A stretch of DNA of 64,000 bases from Mycolicibacterium arenosum (GTDB lineage: Bacteria > Actinomycetota > Actinomycetes > Mycobacteriales > Mycobacteriaceae), in contig NZ_JANDBD010000003.1 of NCBI RefSeq assembly GCF_024320865.1, positions 587,551 through 651,550 on the forward strand, written 5' to 3'. Below, piece by piece: positions 17,568 through 24,682 of the stretch; the first letter of the stretch is position 1, and each line of letters opens with the position of its first letter. The translations under genes and the position numbers were made by a program. A model generated the notes under the pieces. That model did not search any database. It was not told the DNA's origin and worked only from the letters and a program-made list of their open reading frames with translations.

Positions 17568-19559
17568 ATGTCCACCACCACAGCTGAACTCGTCGCCCTC
17601 GATGTCGACGCAGGCGGCGACAAGGAGGCCGTCATCGGCCTGCTCGCCACCCTGGTCGACGGCGCGGGCCGCACCACCGACCGCGACGGCCTCGTCGCCG
17701 CGGCGATGGCCAGGGAGGCGCAGTCCGCCACCGGCCTGCCCGGCGGCATCGCGATCCCGCACTGCCGCTCCCCGCACGTCGACACCGCGACCATCGCGTT
17801 CGCGCGGTTGGCGCCCAAGGTCGACTTCGGCGCGCCCGACGGCCCGGCCGACCTCGCGTTCCTGATCGCGGCTCCCGAGTCCGGCGGCTCCGAGCACATG
17901 AAGCTGCTCTCGAGCCTCGCCCGCGCCCTCGTCCGCAAGGAGTTCGTCGAGTCGCTGCGCACCGCGGCGTCGGCCGACGACATCGTCGCGCTCGTCGAGG
18001 GCGTCGTGAACCCGGCCCCCGCCCCCGCGGCCGAAGCCGCCACCCCGGCACCCGCCGTGGAGCCGAAGCGGACCACGACGCTGATCGCGATCACCGCGTG
18101 CCCCACCGGAATCGCGCACACCTACATGGCCGCCGATTCGCTGGCGCTGGCAGCCAAGGAAGCAGGCGTCACCCTGCACGTCGAGACGCAGGGCTCCTCG
18201 GGAAGCACCCCGGTGTCACCCGAGACCATCGCCGCCGCCGACGCCGTCATCTTCGCCACCGACGTGGGCGTCAAGGACCGCGGCCGATTCGCTGGTAAGC
18301 CGGTCATCGCCTCGGGCGTCAAGCGCGCCATCAACGAGCCCGCCAAGATGATCAGCGAAGCCGTCAGTGCGGCAAGCGATCCCAGCGCGGCGCGGGTCGA
18401 AGCCGCCGCGGGCTCGTCGTCGCCGTCCTCGGGTACCCCGGCCGGAGGTGGGGTCGGGTGGGGCACCCGCACCCGGCAGATCCTCCTGACGGGCGTGTCC
18501 TACATGATCCCGTTCGTCGCCGCGGGCGGTCTTCTGATCGCACTCGGCTTCCTGTTCGCGGGATACGAGATCGCGGACAACGGCAAGGACATCGCGCTCA
18601 ACAACTCGCTGACCAACCTGCCCGAGGGCGGGTTCATGCAGTACCTCGGCGCGATCCTCTTCACGCTCGGCGGCCTGGCGTTCAGCTTCCTGGTGCCCGC
18701 GCTGGCCGGTTACATATCCTTCGCGATCGCCGACCGACCCGGTCTCGCACCCGGATTCACCGCGGGCGCGCTCGCGGTGTTCGTCGGGGGCGGCTTCCTC
18801 GGCGGTATCGCGGGCGGTGTGATCGCCGGCTTCACCGCCCTCTGGATCAGCAGCTTCAACGTCCCCCGGTGGTTGCGCGGCCTGATGCCGGTGGTGATCA
18901 TCCCGCTGTTCGCCTCGCTCGTCGTGGGTCTCATCATGTTCTTCCTCATCGGCCGTCCGCTGGCCTGGGTCAACACCAGCCTCACCAACTGGCTCACCGG
19001 TCTGTCCGGTACGTCGGCCATCCTGCTCGGCGTCATCCTCGGTCTGATGATGTGCTTCGACCTCGGTGGCCCGGTCAACAAGGCCGCCTACGCGTTCGCC
19101 ACCGCCGGTTTGGCGGCGGCCACCACCTCGAGCTTCGAGATCATGGCCACCGTCATGGCCGCGGGCATGGTGCCGCCGCTCGCGATGGCGTTGGCGACCG
19201 TGGTCCGGCCGGGGCTGTTCAGCGAGCCGGAGCGTGAGAACGGTCGGGCCGCATGGCTTCTCGGTGCGTCGTTCATCTCCGAGGGCGCCATCCCGTTCGC
19301 GGCCGCCGACCCGCTGCGCGTCATCCCGTCGATGATGTTCGGCGGAGCGATCACCGGAGCCATCTGCATGGCGGCCGGAGCGACGTCACGGGCCCCGCAC
19401 GGCGGAATCTTCGTGCTGTTCGCGATCGACAACAAGCTGTGGTTCGTCATCGCGATCCTGGCGGGCACCGTCGCCGGCGCCGCCGCCGTCGTCGTCGCCA
19501 AGCAGTTCGGCAAGCCCAAGGTCGACGCCGAGCAAAGCCCGGCGCTGGCCACCGTCTGA
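17568..19559 (+). CDS. fruA: fructose-specific PTS enzyme IIABC
   Basis: A 663-residue fused permease in the order IIA-IIB-IIC. The IIA domain (residues 1-150) has the phospho-His in GIAIPHCRSPHV (about His65). An Ala/Pro linker leads to IIB with its phospho-Cys in ITACPTGIAHTYMA (about Cys178). The IIC part (from about residue 300) has roughly eight to nine membrane segments and GGPVNKAAYAFA. It imports fructose as fructose 1-phosphate at the membrane, which fruK then phosphorylates. Gene fusion order is normal for actinobacteria. Confidence 0.95.
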   Translation: MSTTTAELVALDVDAGGDKEAVIGLLATLVDGAGRTTDRDGLVAAAMAREAQSATGLPGGIAIPHCRSPHVDTATIAFARLAPKVDFGAPDGPADLAFLIAAPESGGSEHMKLLSSLARALVRKEFVESLRTAASADDIVALVEGVVNPAPAPAAEAATPAPAVEPKRTTTLIAITACPTGIAHTYMAADSLALAAKEAGVTLHVETQGSSGSTPVSPETIAAADAVIFATDVGVKDRGRFAGKPVIASGVKRAINEPAKMISEAVSAASDPSAARVEAAAGSSSPSSGTPAGGGVGWGTRTRQILLTGVSYMIPFVAAGGLLIALGFLFAGYEIADNGKDIALNNSLTNLPEGGFMQYLGAILFTLGGLAFSFLVPALAGYISFAIADRPGLAPGFTAGALAVFVGGGFLGGIAGGVIAGFTALWISSFNVPRWLRGLMPVVIIPLFASLVVGLIMFFLIGRPLAWVNTSLTNWLTGLSGTSAILLGVILGLMMCFDLGGPVNKAAYAFATAGLAAATTSSFEIMATVMAAGMVPPLAMALATVVRPGLFSEPERENGRAAWLLGASFISEGAIPFAAADPLRVIPSMMFGGAITGAICMAAGATSRAPHGGIFVLFAIDNKLWFVIAILAGTVAGAAAVVVAKQFGKPKVDAEQSPALATV

Positions 19560-19593
19560 TCCAATCAACCCCAACCCCTCGAAGGAGAACGCC

Positions 19594-19851
19594 ATGCCAT
19601 CCAAGATCGTCACCGTCGGTTCCGCCATCGGCCTGCACGCCCGTCCCGCCGCCGTCATCGCCGAAGCCGTCGTCAGCGCCGGGGTGCCCGTCACCCTCGC
19701 CGTCGACGGAGGTGAACCCGTCGACGCCGGTTCGGCGCTGATGATCATGACGCTGGGCGCCGGGAACGGAGCCCAGGTGACCGTCGCGTCCGACGACGAA
19801 GCCGCGCTGAACACCGTTGCGGATCTCGTCGCGCAGGACCTCGACGCCTGA
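19594..19851 (+). CDS. ptsH: PTS phosphocarrier HPr
   Basis: An 85-residue HPr that carries phosphate from enzyme I to IIA. The active His15 lies in IGLHARPAAVIAEA. The usual regulatory Ser46 region reads AGSALMIMTLG, with Ser47. The ribosome binding site GAAGGAG precedes the ATG. It is the last gene of the fru operon and is followed by a strong hairpin terminator. Confidence 0.95.
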   Translation: MPSKIVTVGSAIGLHARPAAVIAEAVVSAGVPVTLAVDGGEPVDAGSALMIMTLGAGNGAQVTVASDDEAALNTVADLVAQDLDA

Positions 19852-19866
19852 GCTGAGTCACCCCCG

Positions 19867-19906
19867 AGGGGCGGCGATTGGCCTGAACAGGGCCGTCGCC
19901 GCCCTT
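19867..19906 (+). terminator. terminator after the fru operon
   Basis: A hairpin with GGGCGGCGA (19869-19877) and TCGCCGCCC (19896-19904) as a 9-bp perfect outer stem and further GGCC/GGCC pairing inside. It lies 16 bases after the ptsH stop and is followed by TTCGTGTT. It separates the PTS genes from the ESX-1 remnant. Confidence 0.7.
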
Positions 19907-19998
19907 CGTGTTCGGGCGGCCGAGAAACCGGACTGACCCCCTGTCGGGACACCATAGGATGACCTGGTGCAAGAGGTCAGGGGGCTAAGCGTAGGGCG

Positions 19999-20346
19999 AT
20001 GCGCCGAAGGGGGTGGCGTGCCTTGCGGCGTGTCGTCATCCTGCTGATCGCGTTCACGCTCGCGATGCTGAGCGCCCCTCCGGCCTTTGCCATCGAACCC
20101 CCCGTCATCGATCCCGCCGCACTCCCACCCGACGAGACGGGGCCCGACCAGCCGACCGAGCAGCGCGCCGTATGCGGAACGCCGACGGCCTTTCCGAACT
20201 CGAACTTCGTCGACAAGCCGTGGCCCAACGACTACCTCCGCATCGCCGAGGCGCAGAAGTTCGCCACCGGTGCCGGCGTCACCGTCGCGGTCATCGACAC
20301 CGGCGTGAACGGGTCGCCGCGGGTGCCCGCCGAGCCCGGTGGCGAC
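19999..20346 (+). pseudogene. mycP1: mycP1 remnant (ESX-1 mycosin protease), N-terminal part
   Basis: The first ~116 codons of a mycosin, the subtilisin-like protease of type VII secretion. A signal peptide (residues 1-32, ending PAFA) is followed by IEPPVIDPAALPPDETGPDQ, then the conserved AVCGTPT, KFATGAGVTVAVIDTGVN (with the catalytic Asp) and RVPAEPGGD. These match MycP1. Similarity stops abruptly after PGGD, where ~330 more residues holding the catalytic His and Ser and the membrane anchor should follow. The frame instead runs on through antisense espG1 sequence to 20517. The start ATG follows the ptsH terminator, as expected for a mycP1 gene flanking a fru-PTS operon. Confidence 0.85.
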
Positions 20347-20471
20347 TGGGGAATGTTGGGCAGGATGGCCATCGTCACCGGGAACTCGCTGAGGTGGAGT
20401 TGGTCGGCGATGACGAGCATGCCGTCGATGGTGACCTCGACGGCGACGACGTCTTCCAGGTGCCCCGTCAT
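20347..20471 (-). pseudogene. espG1: espG1 remnant (ESX-1 chaperone), N-terminal part
   Basis: The first ~42 codons of EspG1, the cytoplasmic chaperone for ESX-1 PE/PPE substrates. From ATG 20471 the protein reads MTGHLEDVV, then AVEVTIDGMLVIADQLHL, then PVTMAILPNIPQ, which closely follows the start of M. tuberculosis EspG1 up to its PNIPQ. Similarity stops there and the frame continues into antisense mycP1. About 240 residues are missing. The start codon overlaps the stop of a 24-codon ORF upstream (ATGA), as in the intact espF-espG1 operon. Confidence 0.82.
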
Positions 20472-20542
20472 GCGCCGACCTCGGCGCGCGCGGCCGCCGG
20501 CTCGCCGGGGTGCGTGACGTGCACACGCAACTCCGTGGACAT
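20468..20542 (-). pseudogene. 24-codon ORF, possible espF remnant
   Basis: A short ORF, ATG 20542 to TGA 20468, beginning MSTELRVHVTH and preceded by a good ribosome binding site (AGGGGG, 8 bases away). Its stop overlaps the espG1 start. Proteins of the EspF/EspC group often begin with a similar T-L-R-V-x-x-x-H pattern and run ~100 residues, so this may be an espF gene with most of its body deleted. The similarity is short and the call is an inference from position. Confidence 0.4.
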
Positions 20543-21099
20543 GTGTGGGACCCCCTGAGCGCTTTCCATCTACTACCTCGTCGTCGCGGGCGGCACGGCG
20601 CGTGGCAGATCTCGACCCAAAGTAGCCGTCATCGGAGTGGACGGCCATCCTGTGCCATGCCTTTGCCAAGCTGTCCCGCGCCGACATTCGCCCGCGCGAC
20701 CAGATCGAGCCGTTTCATGCCTGCCGCCCCTTTCGCCGGAAGCGAGCCTATCAGCGGTTTCGAGGGGCCCGGCGCACCAATTCTCCGCCACGGCGCCAGT
20801 TCGCCACGTCGGCGGAAAAGCGAATGTTTCACGTGAATAACCCTGTGCACCAGCCTTTTACGACCGGCCTGAGAAGATTTCGTCGACATTCCTCCTCCGA
20901 ACGTCGCGTCCCACGCCACCCCGGCGGTGCCGCCAACCGGTCCCCGCAGGGCCGCTCGGCCCGGCCCCCCAGCCATCCCCCACCGGTGGATGCGCCCCGT
21001 CTGCCATCGGTTAGCTGAGCAGCCGCTCAGTCCCGGATCTCACCGTCGCCGCCCGTCCGTGGTTGATACTTGAGTGGACGGGAAAGGAGCCCCACCACC
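20543..21099. other. intergenic region between ESX-1 remnant and EspI-like gene
   Basis: About 560 bases without a convincing gene. It contains two short minus-strand ORFs joined by an ATGA overlap (the first starting MKRLDLVARANVG) which I cannot assign; a parS-like site at 20825-20840; and CTGAGC/GCTCAG arms (21015-21030) upstream of the next gene. A -10-like GATACT at 21065-21070 may serve the EspI-like gene. espE and espF would be expected here if ESX-1 were intact, but no EspE-like protein can be read. Confidence 0.5.
20825..20840. other. parS-like site (candidate ParB binding)
   Basis: TGTTTCACGTGAATAA matches the bacterial parS consensus TGTTTCACGTGAAACA at 14 of 16 positions, including the whole central TTTCACGTGAA. 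ESX-1 lies near the replication origin in mycobacteria, where parS sites cluster, so the location is reasonable. The last bases are off consensus, so it may be weak or chance. Confidence 0.5.
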
Positions 21100-22488
21100 G
21101 TGAGCGACCGCGACGACGCCCTGCGCAGGGATCTGGGCTGGACCGGACCCGAGGACGCCGACTACGAACCGACGCCCGCGGAGCCGACGTTCACCCCGGC
21201 CGCGACGCCGTTGCCCTCGCGTCCGCCCGTCGAGTACACCCCGCCCGAGGCCGCACCGGAGCCGCCGCGCGAGCCTCCGAGCCGCCCGGCGTCACAGCGA
21301 TTCGGGCCGCCCCCCGGCACGCCCAGGGATACCGGGCCGCTGAACCGGCCCGACGGCTCGCCGCAATGGACTGCACAGCCCGGCTGGCAGGGCCCTCCGC
21401 CGCCCCAGCATCAGCCACCCCCGCAGCCCCCCGCGTCGCGGCCGTCACACCCGCAGGGCCCCGCGCCCGGTCAGCAGCTGCACCCGGGTTGGGCCGGTGG
21501 CTACCCGCCGCCGGGAGCGCAGGTGATGCCGCCCCCACCGACGGGTTCCTACGCCGATCGCATTCGGGCCGACCAACTGGTCCCCACCAAGCGCACGCCG
21601 CCGGGGAGCGGCTGGCGCAAACTGCTGTATCGCGCCACTTTCGGACTGGTCAACCCCGGCCAGTCCCCGGACGAGATCCAGCAGGCCGCGCAGGAGAACC
21701 GCATTCGATCGGTACTCCGGGGGCACTACAAGATCGGCGTGATGGGAAAGGGCGGCGTCGGCAAGACCACCGTGTCGGCCACCATCGGGTCGATCTTCGC
21801 TGAGTTGCGCCAGGACGATCGGGTGGTCGCCATCGACGCCGACACGTCCTTCGGCAAGCTGGGCAGCCGCGTCGACCCCAAGGCGATGGGGTCCTACTGG
21901 GAGCTCGCCACCGATCAGCACCTCGAGACGTTCGCCGACGTCCGCAGCCGCGTCGGCAACAACGCCGCGGGCCTCTTCGTTCTGGCGGGCGAGGCCAGCC
22001 CGGCGCGCAGGCGCGTCCTGGACCCGGCGATCTACCGCGAGGCGACCGCGAGGCTCGACCGCTACTTCACCATCTCGATCGTCGACTGCAGTTCGACGAT
22101 GGACTCCCCGGTCACCCAGGAAGTGCTCCGCGACCTGGACGCCCTCATCGTGGTGTCGTCGCCGTGGGTGGACGGTGCCGCGACGGCCGGCCAGACCATG
22201 GACTGGCTGGCCAACCGCGGACTGACCGGCCTCCTGCGACGCACCGTCGTCGTGCTCAACGACTCGGACGGGCACGTCGACAAGCGCACTCGCGCCATCC
22301 TGGCGCAGCAGTTCGCCGGGCAGGGTCAGGCCGTGATCGAGGTGCCGTTCGACGCGCACCTGCGACCGGGCGGGGTCATCTCGGGGACCCGCGATCTGGC
22401 GCCGGCGACACGTCGCAAGTTCGTCGAGATCGCCGCGGCGCTGGCCGAGCACTTCCCCACCAACGACGATCGCCACCGGGAGCGCTAA
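21100..22488 (+). CDS. EspI-family MinD-like ATPase (Rv3860/Rv3876 type)
   Basis: A 462-residue protein of the EspI family. The first ~150 residues are Pro-rich and disordered. A basic region with RIRADQLVPTKRTPPGSGWR leads into a MinD/ParA-type ATPase with the Walker A MGKGGVGKTTVSATIG (about residue 215) and AIDADTSFGKL. EspI proteins sit in ESX loci; in M. tuberculosis EspI is proposed to restrain ESX-1 when ATP is low. This copy resembles the flanking paralogue (Rv3860-like) and survives although ESX-1 is gone. The start is GTG 21100 with GGAG ~10 bases upstream; a TTG at 21070 is in frame. Confidence 0.82.
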   Translation: MSDRDDALRRDLGWTGPEDADYEPTPAEPTFTPAATPLPSRPPVEYTPPEAAPEPPREPPSRPASQRFGPPPGTPRDTGPLNRPDGSPQWTAQPGWQGPPPPQHQPPPQPPASRPSHPQGPAPGQQLHPGWAGGYPPPGAQVMPPPPTGSYADRIRADQLVPTKRTPPGSGWRKLLYRATFGLVNPGQSPDEIQQAAQENRIRSVLRGHYKIGVMGKGGVGKTTVSATIGSIFAELRQDDRVVAIDADTSFGKLGSRVDPKAMGSYWELATDQHLETFADVRSRVGNNAAGLFVLAGEASPARRRVLDPAIYREATARLDRYFTISIVDCSSTMDSPVTQEVLRDLDALIVVSSPWVDGAATAGQTMDWLANRGLTGLLRRTVVVLNDSDGHVDKRTRAILAQQFAGQGQAVIEVPFDAHLRPGGVISGTRDLAPATRRKFVEIAAALAEHFPTNDDRHRER

Positions 22489-22499
22489 GACCCACCCAG

Positions 22500-23651
22500 T
22501 CAGGCGAGCTGCTCGAGCAGCGCCTCGATGAGCGCGGTCTCCGCGGCGGACACCGGCTGATCCGCCTCCGCCTGCGCCAGCACGTCCTCCGGTACGCCCG
22601 CCGCCTGCGCGATCTCCCCGACCGTCAGCGCGGCGCGCCGCCGGGCGGCGTACAACCGCTGGCCCAGCGTGGCCGTGCTCGCCGTCGACGCCAGCAGGGT
22701 GAGCTCCTCGATCTCGCGCCGCACGGTGCTCAGCGCCTTGATGAGCGTCGGCGTCACCCGGCCGATTCGGGTGGCCCGAGCGGCGACCGCCTCCAGCTGC
22801 CGCAGGTCGACCAGGATCGCACTCGCGCGCGGGGTGAAGTCGGCGTCCTCGAGCGGGGGTAGCGCGTCGATGGTCGACCCGAGGCTGTTCACCGCGGCCT
22901 CCACCGCCTGTGCGATCAGCGCCGACTCGTCTCCGCCCACACCGGCTTGCGCGGCCGGGGTCGGGTTGGCGCTCGGGGTCGCGGGTGGCTGGACGTAGAC
23001 GACGCCGCTCGGCTGGGTCGGCGGGGTCGACCGGCCCTCCTTGATCTGGGCAATGGTGCCCGACGGCCACTGCAGGACCTCTTCGAGCCTGGCTCGCGTG
23101 CGCTCGCGTGGCCAGCTTCGCCCCTTCTCGAATGCGATGAGCGCGCCGGCGTTGATGATCCCCTCGGCGGCGAGGCTGCGTTGGCTGATGTCGAGCTCTC
23201 GCCTGCGTGCCGCCGCGGCCGCGCCCGCACGGACCATGCCGGGGTGCAGCGACACGGTCGACTCGTCCTCATCCCGTTCGATCGGCACCAGGAGGTTGGT
23301 CGACTCGTCCTCCGCAGGCCGCGGCGGGACGGGCGTGACCTCGAACCGCACCAGCGGTCCCGCCGCCGGATCACCCAATCGAACGGCCATCCCGTCGGTG
23401 AGCACCGCCGAATGGGTTCGCGACGACCCGATGAACATCCCGTTCATGCTGGTGTCGGAGGCAACCCACGCGCCGTCGACGAGTTCGAGACGGACGTGCA
23501 CCCTGGAGATGCGCGAATCGTCCAGCTGCACCTGCGCGTGCGGGTCGCGGCCGATGGTCGCGGTGCCCATCCGCGGGGACACGACGTACGTCGAGCGGTC
23601 GGTCCGCACGACCAACGAACCCGGTTCCAGGTTCGCCTCTGAACTCGTCAT
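22500..23651 (-). CDS. FHA-domain protein with helix-turn-helix segment
   Basis: A 383-residue protein. The N-terminal FHA domain (about residues 10-95) shows MGTATIGRDPHAQVQLDDSR and RVHVRLE with SMNGMFI, the phosphothreonine-binding signature. A middle part (about 145-200) reads like an XRE-type HTH (ISQRSLAAEGIINAGALIAF). The C-terminus is helical with another HTH-like stretch (LTVGEIAQAAGVPEDVLAQA). This suggests a DNA-binding protein controlled by Ser/Thr kinases. It converges on the EspI-like gene (11-base gap) and diverges from whiB6. Start ATG 23651. Confidence 0.78.
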   Translation of the reverse strand: MTSSEANLEPGSLVVRTDRSTYVVSPRMGTATIGRDPHAQVQLDDSRISRVHVRLELVDGAWVASDTSMNGMFIGSSRTHSAVLTDGMAVRLGDPAAGPLVRFEVTPVPPRPAEDESTNLLVPIERDEDESTVSLHPGMVRAGAAAAARRRELDISQRSLAAEGIINAGALIAFEKGRSWPRERTRARLEEVLQWPSGTIAQIKEGRSTPPTQPSGVVYVQPPATPSANPTPAAQAGVGGDESALIAQAVEAAVNSLGSTIDALPPLEDADFTPRASAILVDLRQLEAVAARATRIGRVTPTLIKALSTVRREIEELTLLASTASTATLGQRLYAARRRAALTVGEIAQAAGVPEDVLAQAEADQPVSAAETALIEALLEQLA

Positions 23652-24048
23652 CTCGATACCCCACACGGTGTCGCGCGGCTGCTGCGCGGTGCCGCAATGA
23701 TAGCCAATCCCGCTGCAGTGCTATGGCTTGGGCTGCGAATTTCCGAAGCGTTTTCAGACCGTCGATCACCAGTGCAACAGTTCCTAACCGTGTCGTCGCT
23801 ACGCTTGAACTGTAGCGGTGACAACGCTCGGCTGATGACGGCAACATCGAGTCCTACCTGGGGCATCGCGCGACACCTGCATCTCAGCAGCACAGCGAGT
23901 ACATCGGTGTAATTCCGCAACTCGGACCGCCACCGCCCAGCAGCGGCTGACCTCGCCATCTCAAACTGTTGCATCGCTACGGTTATTGCTATAGATTCCG
24001 TTTCACCGAAGCGCAGCACCCACGGCAGCGCCTGACAAAGGAGGATCC
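23652..24048. other. divergent promoter region FHA gene / whiB6
   Basis: 397 non-coding bases, less GC-rich than their surroundings. AACTGTTGCA occurs on the plus strand at 23964-23973, facing whiB6, and on the minus strand at 23782-23773, facing the FHA gene, each with a TTGCA(T/C) that could act as -35. CGCTAC/GTAGCG arms lie at 23797-23817. TATCAT at 23702-23697 (minus) could be the -10 of the FHA gene. No ORF is convincing. Confidence 0.5.
23969..23997 (+). promoter_or_regulatory. whiB6 promoter (candidate)
   Basis: TTGCAT (23969-23974), 17-base spacer, TAGATT (23992-23997). It lies 51 bases upstream of the whiB6 ATG and overlaps the AACTGTTGCA motif shared with the divergent FHA promoter. 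Confidence 0.45.
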
Positions 24049-24354
24049 ATGAACGCAGTTGCACTGGACGGCCTGCCCATCGGCGCATGCACCGCGAACC
24101 CCGAGAAGTGGGTGACGGCAGCGGACGAGGACGCGAAGGCCATCTGCCGGATGTGCCCGAGGCGTTGGGCCTGCGCTCGCGATGCCGTCGAACTGCCGCG
24201 CGCCGAAGGCCTCTGGGCCGGCGTCGTCATCCCCGAGGGCGGCCGCGGGCGCGGCCACGCACTCCGTCAGCTGCGCGACCTCGCCGAGCGCAACGGCTAT
24301 CCGGTCCGCACCGGGAGGCGGGTGTTCCTGGAAGCGGTCGAGGACGCCGCCTGA
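24049..24354 (+). CDS. whiB6: WhiB6 iron-sulfur transcription regulator
   Basis: A 101-residue Wbl protein closely resembling WhiB6. The four Fe-S cysteines are in GACTANPEKW, then CRMCPRRWACARDAV (C-x2-C-x5-C). The G(V/I)W-type turn reads GLWAGVVIPEGGRGRGHALR, and the LAERNGYPVR tail is specific to WhiB6. WhiB6 regulates ESX-1 genes in pathogenic mycobacteria and responds to redox/NO. Here it remains 3.6 kb from the ESX-1 deletion scar. The start has a near-perfect ribosome binding site (AAGGAGGATCC). Confidence 0.92.
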   Translation: MNAVALDGLPIGACTANPEKWVTAADEDAKAICRMCPRRWACARDAVELPRAEGLWAGVVIPEGGRGRGHALRQLRDLAERNGYPVRTGRRVFLEAVEDAA

Positions 24355-24358
24355 CCAC

Positions 24359-24405
24359 CCGCCGCCGTCGCTGCCGATTCGAGGGGGCGGCAGCGCGGGC
24401 GGCGG
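24359..24405 (+). terminator. hairpin after whiB6
   Basis: Two 17-base arms (24359-24375 and 24389-24405) pair at about 15 positions with a 13-base loop, starting 4 bases after the whiB6 stop. It is GC-only with no clear U-tract, as is common for mycobacterial terminators. Confidence 0.6.
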
Positions 24406-24420
24406 TCGGGGGAATACCCG

Positions 24421-24563
24421 CGGCACCTCCACCGTTCGAATAACCGACGGTGCCGGACATGCCCCGGGTACCACCCCAGAAGTCGCTTCGAGCGACCACT
24501 TGCCGAGAGGCGCGATGACGGCACCGTCCCGTTGAGCCGCCGACGCACACGCGTCGGCGGCTC
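24421..24563 (+). ncRNA. candidate structured RNA between whiB6 and the DUF4407 gene
   Basis: Several consistent helices occupy this gap. GACGGTGCCG (24446-24455) pairs perfectly with CGGCACCGTC (24519-24528), enclosing a GTCGCT-TCG-AGCGAC hairpin (24482-24496), a GCC-GAGA-GGC tetraloop stem (24502-24511) and C-rich single-stranded runs. A perfect 13-bp terminator hairpin follows (24534-24563), then GACTGTTT. An alternative 7-bp pairing of 24421-24427 (CGGCACC) with 24449-24455 would compete with the long helix. It could be a free small RNA or a cis-acting leader of the DUF4407 gene. I do not recognise the family, and no promoter is clear. Confidence 0.5.
24534..24563 (+). terminator. perfect 13-bp terminator hairpin
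   Basis: GAGCCGCCGACGC and GCGTCGGCGGCTC flank a 4-base loop; the following sequence is GACTGTTTCC. It lies 120 bases before the DUF4407 start and ends the candidate RNA. Confidence 0.75.
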
Positions 24564-24682
24564 GACTGTTTCCACGCCTTCGAGACCGGCGAAGGCGCTC
24601 GGCGATGTGCGACGATGGCTTCACTCACGCCGGCGTGATGACACCGCCGCAGCTCAACATCACCGAATTTCCGGGAGTTTCG

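Noticed and set aside
22508..22521. GCTGCTCGAGCAGC palindrome as a bidirectional terminator
   Set aside because: It lies within the coding end of the FHA gene, has no loop, and is explained by Leu/Glu/Gln codon repeats.
21445..23070. A 541-codon minus-strand frame across the EspI-like and FHA genes
   Set aside because: Both real genes have clear domains in other frames; this one is composition-driven.
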